Position numbers and translations under genes: made by a program. A stretch of 64,000 bases of DNA, taken from positions 54,599,579 to 54,663,578 of the forward strand of contig CM055313.2 of assembly GCA_029255685.2 (NCBI GenBank). Reading direction: 5' to 3'. Numbering within the stretch: position 1 is the stretch's first letter; the number at the start of each line of letters is the position of its first letter. Below the pieces are notes generated by a model. That model was not told the DNA's origin and searched no databases. It saw nothing but the letters and a program-made list of their open reading frames with translations. The DNA comes from Silene conica (lineage: Eukaryota; Streptophyta; Magnoliopsida; Caryophyllales; Caryophyllaceae). Below, piece by piece: positions 23,558 to 34,106 of this stretch.

Positions 23558-24520
23558 CAAAGTGTGGTATGGTTCTCTCAACTTGCACTGGTTAATTGCA
23601 ATAGTCAGGTCTCATATGCACATCCTCTCATAATTTCTGTTGTTGTATCCGTATCGAGAAGTCATCCTCCAGAGGCATCCAAAAGTAAGTTTCAAGGCGG
23701 ATTGGCTAGGTTATTTTTAAAGCTTTTTTTAACTTACCATTGAACCACACAGAGCCTCTGACTTTGCGCCTATATCTTCTCCGGTATTTTTTCTTAGGAA
23801 TTGATACTTCCGTAGCCATGGAGAGACATGGAGATATGGAGAACTGGTGTGAAGGAATTCACCAGAAGGTACTTCCTTAAAGCTTATAAACACATTTATC
23901 TCATATCTTATCTCATCGTGTTTTTGCTCCATTATTTCTCTGTTATTGGTTTACTTCTGTTCTGGGTTGCTAGTTTGCTTCACTGATGTATGCTGTTCTT
24001 GGACTACTGCTGGACTACTGCTGGACTACTTCTAATTAGTCCGTCTTATGAATGACCATTCATTCTCGATGGACTAATACCTACTGCAGTACTGCATCAT
24101 TCGTTCTCGATGGAGCACGAATTAATATGGTAACGTCATTTTAGTCCCTCTTTGGTGGAATAGTATACATAATACTCTGTAGTATATGTGACAGTAGCAA
24201 AGTAGAGCAAATGATGGAATATTAGAGCAAGTCAATGTCAGACTATGAAGGGTCTCTCGATGGCAGAGAGGTATTGGTTAATCAATGTCCATAAGAACTC
24301 TATAGATTTCATTCAAATCGTTGCAAGCTTAGGGAAGCTGGTAGTAGTTGGGCCATTTAGACTATTAGTCTATTTTCTCTCAGATACTTTAAATTTCTAT
24401 TCTCTTTCTTACTCAATTCTTATCATCGGCCTTTTAGACTATTAATTGGGGCCTTGAATGAGCTTGTTGGTTTGTTCAAGCTAAATTGCTTCTAATATTT
24501 TCTTATGTATTTGTTAACAG
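23558..24520. other. CACTA interior without recognised gene
   Basis: This is AT-rich, intron-like sequence. A short stretch near 23785-23875 is open and ends at a GT, possibly another exon piece, but I cannot name it. A three-copy CTGGACTACT-type repeat lies near 23998-24030. Confidence 0.5.
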
Positions 24521-24691
24521 ATGAGGTTAGGAGGTGTGCCGATTTCTTCTGAAGTTTTATCGGAGAAGGTTGATGATGGTACAGAGGAATTTTGCATCGA
24601 TGCCGTATCAACTGGAAATTTTGCTAGGTTCATAAACCACAGTTGTGAGCCAAATTTGTTCATCCAATGTATTCTGAGCTCTCATCATGAC
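24521..24691 (+). pseudogene. Captured SUVH4/KRYPTONITE-like SET-domain exon
   Basis: The exon starts after TTGTTAACAG and reads EKVDDGTEEFCIDAVSTGNF then ARFINHSCEPNLF and ILSSHHD. This is the SET-domain segment of plant H3K9 methyltransferases of the SUVH4 kind, including the NHSC cofactor-binding motif. The rest of SET, the post-SET cysteines and the SRA domain are missing. The intact host gene would act in the nucleus to silence transposons. The fragment encodes no enzyme but could give rise to small RNAs matching the host gene (inference). Confidence 0.85.
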
Positions 24692-26270
24692 ACAAATTTA
24701 GGGTTAAATTTGTATGATTTAGATTAAGGTTTATGATTGACTTAGGGATTTTGGGATTTTGGTTTTCTTATCAGTTTTGATTTAGGGATTATGTTATTAT
24801 TATCACTTTATTCTTCACTTAAGATTTAGGTTAGGGATTTCAATTAAATTTCAGTCATTTGGGAGATAATTAGTTAAAGTAAAATTATGGTATTTTGATG
24901 CTAGAAATTAGGGTTTTCTTTTTTGAATGTTAATTTAAGTTACTCATTGAATGTTCTAATTACAAATGATGGCTCCATTTCTGGTAAGCTTTTGATTGAT
25001 TGGCGTCTTTGAAGTCGATGTTGCAGGAATGTGTGTACAGGTATCTGAAGTTCTGAAAGCAGGACTGGTCAATCTGGTACAGTTGCAGAGTTCAGGAATA
25101 AGGCAGATTAGTAGGGTCACAGGGCTGGAAGGGTGCGTGTACAGCGATTACTGGAACGGAAATAACAATTATGGCATTTTTGGGTCTGGTATTCTGTACT
25201 GGGCAGTTTTCTGCAGGAGGGTGGTGTGCCATGGACCATTTCATGCTATGATATTTGCTTATATGTATTTTTTATGATGCAGCCGATCTCCTTTGGCACT
25301 TGACAGGCCTGTTGGTGAATCTAGAAGCCCTGTGGATAACAGGTATCAACAGCTGGGTTCTTAAAAATCGAAATTCCTGCTGCTGTTTATGCTTTTTAGC
25401 AGGTTTCTAAGTATTATTGAAAGACCGTCTCACCAGTCATTAGAGACCAAATGGTTTACTTATATATATAATTTCTGTGCTGCAGCCGGTCGCCTAATGT
25501 TCGAGAAAGATCACAATCCTGATATATCAACGGTGATTCTGAAGCGTGGCCGCTCTCTAATGGAACTGATATATCGTTTCTTCGGCATTTCACATCTAGG
25601 AATCTGCCAGAATGTCATTAGTTTGTAGTCCAGGTCTGTATTTTCATGTACTGAACCATAAGTTTAAATTTCTAAACTAGTCTGTTCAATACTTTTATCT
25701 TTGGATGAAGCAACATACTTTCTTGGTTTTCTATTGTGAACCGGTATGTGTAGGTTCCTCCCGGTTTAATCGGGCATTGTGTTATGTATACAGGTCCATC
25801 CGCCCATGGCAAATTAAGCATCTACTAGACGAGCAGAAGTACAACTCGGGCAGCAAAGATGTTCATCCTGCTAAATCGTCTACTAGTTATAATACAAGTA
25901 CTGCAGAATTTTCAGAGCAGTACAGTCAACAAAGGGATATGATAATTGAAATGAATCATGCTCGTTGATGATCACCATCGGAAAACCAGCAATGTCGTAA
26001 TGTCGATTTCCCGTTGTCTGTTTGAGGTATACATGATTATTCTGCAACATTGGACTACTCCTGTAACATTTATTTGTACCACAACAAACTACTCTATAAC
26101 GTTTTAATGTGTAGGAGCATTGTACTATTGTAATTTTTTAGCATTCGACTGCCGATAGGAGCAATGGACTATTGTAATTTTTTAGCATTGTATATATTTA
26201 GAATATTTAGAGCATTGTATATACATTTGAGAGTTATCATATTTAAATAATTTGTCGGCATTTTTTATAT
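24692..26270 (+). other. CACTA interior: further possible exon pieces, unidentified
   Basis: Two short SRSP-containing pieces (about 25278-25340 and 25486-25530) resemble serine/arginine-rich proteins. A 160-base open stretch at about 25796-25968 follows a splice-acceptor-like TATACAG and ends in a stop after NHAR. The parent genes are not recognised. The rest is AT-rich. Confidence 0.4.
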
Positions 26271-26289
26271 TTTAAAAAAAAAAAAAAAA

Positions 26290-26524
26290 TATTTTTTTTT
26301 TTTTTGGACCTATTTGCGGCGTTTTTTTCAAAAAAACGCCTCAAATAGCTCACTCATTTGCGGCGTTTTTTTCAGAAAACGCCTCAAATAGCATGTCATT
26401 TGCGGCGTTTTTTTTCCGCCTCAAATAGACTTTTCTATTTGCGGCCCCTTTATTTGCTGCTGCACTATAAACGCCGCAAATGGCTATTATTTTGACGCCT
26501 CAAATAGCATTTTTTCTACTAGTG
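26290..26524. repeat. Right CACTA end: subterminal motifs and inverted repeat
   Basis: Alternating TTTGCGGCGTTTTTTT and AACGCCTCAAATAG motifs, ending with GCATTTTTTCTACTAGTG at 26507-26524. Confidence 0.85.
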
Positions 26525-27224
26525 TGTCGCGTGACGGGATATGTGTTAAGCTCACCTCTGGACCCGTTACGTGTTTTGTTTGTCGCGTGTCAGGATATGT
26601 GTTAAGCTCACCTCTGGACCTGACACGTGATCGGTTATTGTATACTGGGATATGTGTTAAGCTCACCTCTGGACCCAGTGTGCGATAGCTGTGTATTTGG
26701 ATATGTGTTAAGCTCACCTCTGGACCCAATACTTGTTTGTAGCATTGGGATATGTGTTAAGCTCACCTCTGGACCCTTTGCTTATGGATGTATGTTGGGA
26801 TATGCGTTAAGCTCACCTCTGGACCCGACATTTGTTTGTAGTGGGATATGTGTTAAGCTCACCTCTGGACCCATTACTGAATTGTGATTAGGGATATGTG
26901 TTAAGCTCACCTCTAGACCCTTTTCTTGAATTGTATGTATAGGGATATGTGTTAAGTTCACCTCTGGACCCTTTACTTGAATTGTATGTTGGGATATGTG
27001 TTAAGTTCACCTCTGGACCCGACATTGTTTGGTAGTGGGATATGTGTTAAGTTCACCTCTGGACCCATTGCTAGTGTTATTGATGTTTATATCTGCTTGC
27101 CTTGAGATTGGTACAGTGTCAGATATGCATGATGAAGTTGATGACTATATTGTTTGAGTTATAGTTTGTTCATCCAAGGCATTGGATGACTCTATGATCG
27201 GTTTCATAAATAGTTGGATTGAAA

Positions 27225-27263
27225 GACCCCCCGACTGGTAACCAGTAGGGAAACCGGCTCTCC
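27225..27263 (+). repeat. Downstream bracket motif of the hairpin array
   Basis: Same constant ends as 22144-22183, with ACTGGTAACCAGT as the central hairpin. Confidence 0.75.
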
Positions 27264-27788
27264 TTCCTAACGGTTTATGAAGTTGGTTGAGAGCCGTGCA
27301 TCAGTATTGCATGATGGTATGAGAACAGTTGATAAGATGTTTATGCTTCACATGTTGATATATGTTGGAGTATTCTGTATTGCTTTACTTGTTACGTGTC
27401 GTTACAAAAGGTGGCTAGGAGAACTCTAGTCACTCCCCACTGATTGTGGCGTACATGTTTTCATGTATGTAGGTACATGCAGGTTGGATCGGGGTTCACT
27501 TGAGAGCTAGCGAGTGATGATCCTTCATCATATGACTTACACGTTTATCGATTAGCTAGACTCTTAGTTTTGATACAGTTTTGTTGGTGCCTGTAGGGAT
27601 GTTCCATCCCAGGCTGTTGTATATATTTTGTTCCGTACTTAGAACTGTTACTTATCTATTTTGTTCATTTCAGTTTTCAGTTTCAGTTTAATTCTTCTCG
27701 CATGTTGTTTACTTTAAAAAGTTTTAATTCCGCTGCATTTTTAGTAATTTGTATGTTTTATATTTCTGCTTTCGCGAGGGGTTTTACA

Positions 27789-30700
27789 GTTGGTATTAGA
27801 GCATTATTGCTCCCGACGCACTCATGTGACCCCCAACCTTAACTTGACCAAATAAACGAATAATGAATGAGAGATGGGGTAGATTTAAGGACTTATATTG
27901 TAGCCTGTTTTGTGATTGCTTTTATTAGGTTCTAACGTGTTTGTTGATTGTCGTTAATTTTACTCTTATGCCTTTCAATCGACGAACCGTGGACTTATCC
28001 ATTTGGCGATGGAGACCGGAGTTTCTACCGAAGATAGAAGATTCGTGCTACTATTGGAGAATGCTTCTAAACCTTGAAGATACTCATCTTTCTTTGTGCA
28101 TCACCTTATTTGATAACTCCGAATGCACATCCTTCTTTTAGAATATTTGTCTATCTCACTTGAACAGATCTTCATATCTTTTCAGCTTAACCTTATGCTT
28201 GCTTTCTTAAGGTGCCCTCTAGGTAACCTTCCCTTTTATTGGATTTGGAAGAACTAGTCTTAGGTTAACCGTAAGCTGTGTTATGAGAAACATTATTATT
28301 TGAGGAATAACTTAAGAGGTATCGAGAGACATGTTTTGGTGATCTAAGGGTCTAGTTGTCTATCCAATTGGGGGAGTGAAAGTGAGTGATAGGATACTTG
28401 CTTGAAGGTTGAGTTGTATACTTAGTATTCGGTGCAACCTAACCTTGAGAACCATGCTTAGATCGTGAAAGTTTGTGGATTGTAGAGTACTGTTTAAGGA
28501 GTTAGATAAGATACTTGAGGATATAGAGCGACCTGAGAGGATGGCCTTAAGATGCTAATGATGAAGAATAGATGATTGAAGTGAGTTAGTATCACTTGAC
28601 TTAGGTGAGTGACTGAGCTGAGAAAGGTCCGTTGTTGAGGAATACAAATCATTGGCTATAATAGTTGAGTACTCTAAAAATTTATAATTTAAACTAGGAG
28701 GAAGTGAATCATTATCTGGCCTTAGGTTATTTAATGGATCTTAGCGTTCTTCTACTGAAGAACTTAAAGGAAACTTGAGGATGCACCGCAAGTTTGTGAA
28801 TGGAATAAAGTAAGTCATTGGGAGAGGAAAGTTCGGAAAAACTTGATGGTTAAAAATTGTTAACTTGTGGACAGTGAGGTAAGTAAAGTGGATATAGCAT
28901 ATAAAGGGCGATGACCTAAACGTGTTATTGAATTGTCATTTGAGAGACTAGCAGAAATGAGGCATCTCAAACTTTTGGGAATAGGTAGCTGTAATGAGGA
29001 TATTGTCTTAAGTTTGGAAGATTTGGGTGTATAAATTGCTCGAGGAATTGTCCATGAGAACCGATAATTAAATGACTTGATTTGGGAAGTAAGAAGTGAG
29101 AACCCCGTGAGAATAGTGAGAGACCCGCACCTTGGGAGGTTTCCGTAATCGTGTCTTTCATATCGCTTTTCTCCTTTTCTCTCCTTTGCTTCTCCTTCTG
29201 ATCATGGCTTCAATTTTATTGGAGTCCATAGCCTAAAGTTTCTTACCTTGTCATCTCGTTGTCCCTCGAGTATTTTCTTATGACTCTCTCGAAATCTGTA
29301 TAATGTTTGCCCCTAAGTTCGTATCTCATCCGATCTCCTCTTCTGTGAGCCTTGTCCGATCCCCTCTTTTATAGAATGGTGACGAGATTGGTTGTTCTTG
29401 GGGTAGTGATGCATGCCTCGAGGAATGCTTGGTTCTGCGTTGTCGGGATTTAGTTGAGAGAGTTGGTGAGATTTTTGTCGGGCAATGTTGGATAGTGTAC
29501 CGTCTTGAGAGTTCCTTGTAGGATGGGTCAGTGCGTAAGTGGTATTTGTAGAGTTTGAAGTACCATTTGAAAGTTTGAATAGAATGCTTGGAGTAAGGAT
29601 TGATTTCGAGAAATGTGCTTAGAGTACTAATGTTGTCTGATAAGTGAATGAGGTAAGTTAATGTTGTTTGAACTTGAGGAACGAGAGCTGTTAGTAACGG
29701 CGTTAGAACATTAGAACATTTGCCGGAACTTGTGGAATTGAATTTGTGGTTGATCTTAAGTTACTTAATGGACCTTAGCATCTATCTAACGAAGGACTTA
29801 AAGGAAATCTAGGATACATCATCAGTTTGAGAATGAATGATTCGTTGAGAGATGTAAGTCCAGAAACGCGTTGATTTGAGTATGGTTATTTGTGGACTGT
29901 GATACAAGTATAGTAGATATATCATACGAGTTGAGTAGTCTGAGAGTTTGATTGGACTGTCATTGGGAACTATCTGAGATGGGTTGTCTAAACTTTGAGG
30001 AATAAATCATCAAAGAATAATGTTGCTTTAGACTTCGAGGAACTTTGAGATCGGAATCATTTTGAGGAACTAGTCTTGAGGACCAGTCATAGGCTTGCTT
30101 GGCTTGGAAGTTGTTACCTTAGTGAGACCTTACCTTGGAATGTCCGTTTTATGGTAATAGGTGACCTTGGAGAACTTAGAAATTTGAAGTACCCCCCATA
30201 GGGTGAATTTGATGGAATAGACCTACGTAGGACTAAAGGATATAGGTAATTTTGGTCATGGCCTGTCTAATGGAGAAAAGCCATAGCGTGGAAAGTTTGG
30301 TGTTCTAACTTCAGAATTTGATGTTTGGGTGATAGAATCCAGATTTAGAATTTGGAAGTGCGTGAACCTTGGTCTGAGGTATGTGTTTTAGGCTTCCCCC
30401 TTGAGTGAGAGATCCTTAACCTTAACTTAACGAGATTTTTGGTTGTGGACTGAGTGAGAATTTTGGAAACCTTCTCGTTGTGGAATACCTAGTTTTGCGG
30501 ATGAGATAGAGGTAAGAGAGACCGTGAAATCATTGTGAGCATCAAGGTTACCGTCTTCTCCAACCTTCAACTTGATCGTTCCGTTCCTTCAACCCTCCTT
30601 TTGGGTTCTGACAGCCGCGAGACTTGAAACCCCTAATCCTTCATGTTGAAAATAAGCTCTGCGACTGTTTCCGCGCTCTCAAACGTCTGTTTTGAAACCT

Positions 30701-31235
30701 GTTTCCCAATTGTTGACTTTAAATCCACTGTTTTTGGAAAAAGCTTAGTTGTTTTGAGAATTTGAAACTGCTTCCTCTTCCGTTAGAAGCGACTTTTGGT
30801 CATTGTTTCAATGTTGCTTTTTCAAAAATTTGAGAGTAGTACTTATTTGAAGGAAAACTTGGTTTTAAGAAACGTAACGTTTTGCGATTTTGTCAGATTT
30901 CAGCGTTGACCGCCACTAGAACTTGTTATTGGAGACGTCTGATAACCCGTGATGTGCCTGTCAACACCGAATCAATCTAATTTTGAACTTTATTTGAACA
31001 AAATTTTGGGACTTGTCTCAGATTTGGAACGTCGGACTCTTGAATACGTAACGAGAATCCCAATGTCCATTGACAAGACTTGTGCCTTGAAATCTTGTGT
31101 TTCTTGAAACCTTTTTGGAAAGATAAAGTTTTGGGTTATCTTAACCCGCTTAATATATTTTGAAAGTTAGAGTTATTAACATACTTACTTCTACCTTCGA
31201 GTTTCGAGGACGAAACTTTTTGAAGATTGGGTGAT
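27789..31235 (+). other. LARD-like internal region, non-coding
   Basis: A Met-type primer site (TGGTATTAGAGC, 27791-27802) is followed by 3.4 kb with no long frame and no domain I recognise. Two blocks, about 28700-29060 and 29735-30070, are diverged direct copies of each other (TTAATGGATCTTAGC versus TTAATGGACCTTAGC, GAACTTAAAGGAAA versus GGACTTAAAGGAAA). It ends with TTTCGAGGACGAAACTTTTT and a purine-rich GAAGATTGGGTGA. Confidence 0.75.
27791..27802 (+). other. Primer-binding site of the LARD-like element
   Basis: TGGTATTAGAGC differs at one base from the initiator tRNA-Met complement TGGTATCAGAGC and sits two bases after the LTR. Confidence 0.8.
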
Positions 31236-34106
31236 TGTAACATCCCGCATTTTCGTCGATTATATTTTAAAGGTTTTAATTATTTTACGGGATAAAATAA
31301 TATTTTAATATTTAATGTTAAGTTAATTTAAAATAATTCGTGGGATCCGTCTTAAGAACCTTAAGTCCTTAAGACGAATGCAAACTTGGTAAAGTTAAGT
31401 TCACAACTTAAAAACCCGTTCAAGTATCCTAACCCGTTTCATTTTAAACGGAAAGAACAATTCTTTAAACCCTTTAAGACCATTGTGTCGACACCTTCAT
31501 CCTCAAAACAAAACAATACACTGTAAACATTTCTCACCAAAAACCTCCATTAATATTCACCTTCTTTTGCTTATTTCTTCATCATCCGTTCATCAAATCG
31601 AGGTAATAATAACCTTTTCGGAATCCTCATCAAATTTGCAAGCCATCTATCACTTTCGTTTTTCAAATCCTTCACTTCGAATTTCAGACTATTTTTGTAA
31701 GATTCAATTTTCGGTCCATTAAACTTGTTTTTCGTGATGTAGGTGTGGGCTTTGACGACCCAGAAGTGGATAGCTTCAACTTAGAGGAAGATCTTTGAGC
31801 CGGATTGCTTTTGAGGTGACAATAATGAGAAACTCGGCCTTTTTGTTAACATAGCAAGTTTTGTTGTGTTCATGTTGTTATTTTTTTAATTTTGTTTAAG
31901 GATTGATGATTAATGGACTTAGAAACATGCTTAGGAATGTTCTTATGTGATGAATTCATGCCTTGTTGATGTTTCACATGTTCATATGCTTATTTTCAGT
32001 TTTCACAAGTTAAGACGAATACAAGTTGTGATCTTAATTTATGGTTGTTGGTGAAATTTAGGCTTGTTTGTGGTTCATATGTATGTATAAGATGTTGGGG
32101 TTTATTTGTTGTTAGTAATTATCGAAGTGTTTAATCAATTTTAGTAGGATTTTCAAGTTTCAGGAAATACGATTTTTCGCATCAGGCTTTCTGAGTCGGT
32201 CGACCGACCGGCCGCCGGTCGACCGGCTGGGAAGGCCTTTTGGTTGTTTTGCGAGACTTGACCTTCTTAGGAATAGGGTTCCCAGCCGGCGGACCGGCCG
32301 CCTGCCAGCCGGCTGGGAGTGCATTGGGGTGTGTTTTCGAATTTTTGAGAACCTAGGATTTGGGTTCCCACCCGGCCGACCGGCTGCCTGTCGACCGGCT
32401 GGGAGTCCTTTGTGTTGTTGGTTTTTAAAAGAAGAGGAGGCTGGCATGGGTTACCAGCCGGTGGACCGGCAGCCGGCCGACCGGCTGGGGACCCCTGTAG
32501 CTTGTTTTCGGCTTGTAATTCGTTGATAACTTTAAATCGGTTGATCGGTTTTGATTGAAACTCGTTCCTTGTATCTTTGATATGTAATTGAGGTCCCCGG
32601 AGGACGGGCGACACTATATTGGGTTCGGGAATGGAGTGAGGATAGAGACCCCCCGGTCAGGTAAGCGAAAGGGAAACCGGCTCTCCCTCGTCTTAGTTCC
32701 CGGGATCGATTAAGTGTTGTTTAGTGGTTTAAGAAGTTAGAACTATAGGTTAGTTTCTATCTCTGGATGTTAATGGTTAAGTTGGATGTCGCGTGATGGG
32801 ATATGTGTTAAGCTCACCTCTAGACCCATTACGTGTTTTGTATGTCGCGTGACGGGATATGTGTTAAGCTCACCTCTGGACCCGTTACGTGTTTTGCTTG
32901 TGGCGTGTCAGGATATGTGTTAAGCTCACCTCTGGACCTGACACGTGATCGGTTATTGTATACTGGGATATGTGTTAAGCTCACCTCTGGACCCAGTGTG
33001 CGATAGCTGTGTATTGGGATATGTGTTAAGCTCACCTCTGGACCCAATACTTGTTTGTAGCATTGGGATTTGTGTTAAGCTCACCTCTGGACTCTTTGCT
33101 TATGGATGTATGTTGGGATATGTGTTAAGCTCACCTCTGGACCCGACATTTGTTTGTAGTGGGATATGTGTTAAGCTCACCTCTGGACCCATTACTGAAT
33201 TGTGATTAGGGATATGTGTTAAGCTCACCTCTAGACCCTTTTCTTGAATTGTATGTATAGGGATATGTGTTAAGTTCACCTCTGGACCCTTTACTTGAAT
33301 TGTTTGTTGGGATATGTGTTAAGTTCACCTCTGGACCCGACATTGTTTGGTAGTGGGATATGTGTTAAGTTCACCTCTGGACCCATTGCTAGTGTTATTG
33401 ATGTTTATATCTGCTTGCCTTGAGATTGGTACAGTGTCAGATATGCATGATGAAGTTGATGATTATATTGTTTGAGTTATAGTTTGTTCATCCAAGGCAT
33501 TGGATGACTCTATGATCGGTTTCATAAATAGTTGGATTGAAAGACCACCCGACTGGTAACCAGTAGGGAAACCGGCTCTCCTTCCTAACGGTTTATGAAG
33601 TTGGTTGAGAGCCGTGCATCAGTATTGCATGATGGTATGAGAACAGTTGATAAGATGTTTATGCTTCACATGTTGATATATGTTGGAGTATTCTGTATTG
33701 CTTTACTTGTTACGTGTCGTTACAAAAGGTGGCTAGGAGAACTCTAGTCACTCCCCACTGATTGTGGCGTACATGTTTTCATGTATGTAGGTACATGCAG
33801 GTTGGATCGGGGTTCACTTGAGAGCTAGCGAGTGATGATCCTTCATCATATGACTTACACGTTTATCGATTAGCTAGACTCTTAGTTTTGATACAGTTTT
33901 GTTGGTGCCTGTAGGGATGTTCCATCCCAGGCTGTTGTATATATTTTGTTCCGTACTTAGAACTGTTACTTATCTATTTTGTTCATTTCAGTTTTCAGTT
34001 TCAGTTTAATTCTTCTCGCATGTTGTTTACTTTAAAAAGTTTTAATTCCGCTGCATTTTTAGTAATTTGTATGTTTTATATTTCTGCTTTCGCGAGGGGT
34101 TTTACA
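31236..34106 (+). repeat. Right LTR of the LARD-like element (2871 bp)
   Basis: An uninterrupted copy. It contains four GC-rich units (32191-32496), bracket motifs at 32647-32686 and 33543-33581, and the twelve-unit hairpin array. Confidence 0.95.
32785..33400 (+). repeat. Twelve-unit hairpin array, right LTR (uninterrupted)
   Basis: Twelve units at 44-57 bp steps. Stems that still pair include GTGACGGG/CCCGTTAC, CGTGTCAGG/CCTGACACG, GTATACTGGG/CCCAGTGTGC, GTATTGGG/CCCAATAC, ATGTTGGG/CCCGACAT and GTAGTGGG/CCCATTAC (G-U pairs allowed). The apical sequence is nearly constant; the last three units share AGTTCACC instead of AGCTCACC. Confidence 0.92.

Larger units (their letters stand above)
22343..26524. 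mobile_element. Non-autonomous CACTA transposon carrying host gene fragments
   Basis: Perfect 18-base terminal inverted repeats: CACTAGTAGAAAAAATGC at 22343 and its complement ending at 26524. The three-base target duplication TGT (22340-22342 and 26525-26527) is confirmed by the empty site in the right LTR near 32843. Subterminal arrays of TTTGAGGCGTTTT and TTTGCGGCG motifs lie inside both ends. I find no transposase. The interior holds pieces of at least three unrelated host genes on the plus strand, with intron borders kept, so they were captured as genomic DNA. It inserted between hairpin units 1 and 2, hence after the LARD-like element. Confidence 0.93.
22287..27080 (+). repeat. Twelve-unit hairpin array, left LTR (interrupted by CACTA)
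   Basis: One unit (GGG at 22295 to CCC at 22324) precedes CACTA and eleven follow it from 26525 to 27080. Each unit is a conserved 30-base core opening GGG and closing CCC around ATGTGTTAAGCTCACC, flanked by arms that differ between units but pair with each other. The right LTR has the same twelve units at 32785-33400. Confidence 0.9.
20733..27788 (+). repeat. Left LTR of the LARD-like element (contains CACTA)
   Basis: Begins TGTAACATCCC and ends GCGAGGGGTTTTACA. Excluding CACTA (22343-26524) and the extra TGT it is about 2.87 kb, matching the right LTR. Confidence 0.93.
20733..34106 (+). mobile_element. LARD-like non-autonomous LTR retrotransposon
   Basis: Two long LTRs (31236-34106 is 2871 bp; 20733-27788 is the same plus a 4182-bp CACTA insertion), a Met-type primer site, a 3.4-kb internal region without coding capacity and a polypurine tract. 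A perfect five-base duplication ATTTC lies at 20728-20732 and 34107-34111. Long LTRs around a non-coding interior fit the plant LARD class. Termini, polypurine tract and parts of the LTR are shared with the minus-strand chromovirus at 1089-12868, so a chromovirus probably supplied the proteins in trans (inference). The LTRs differ at about 40 positions (1.4%), suggesting roughly 0.5-1 million years, but the differences are unevenly spread. Confidence 0.9.

Noticed and set aside
25278-25530. SRSP-containing pieces as a captured splicing factor
   Set aside because: Too short and low in complexity to assign to any gene; kept only as unidentified cargo.
22287-27080. CRISPR-like look of the LARD repeat array (constant core, variable spacers)
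   Set aside because: The spacers are not independent: they pair with each other across each core. The context is a plant LTR and no cas gene is present.
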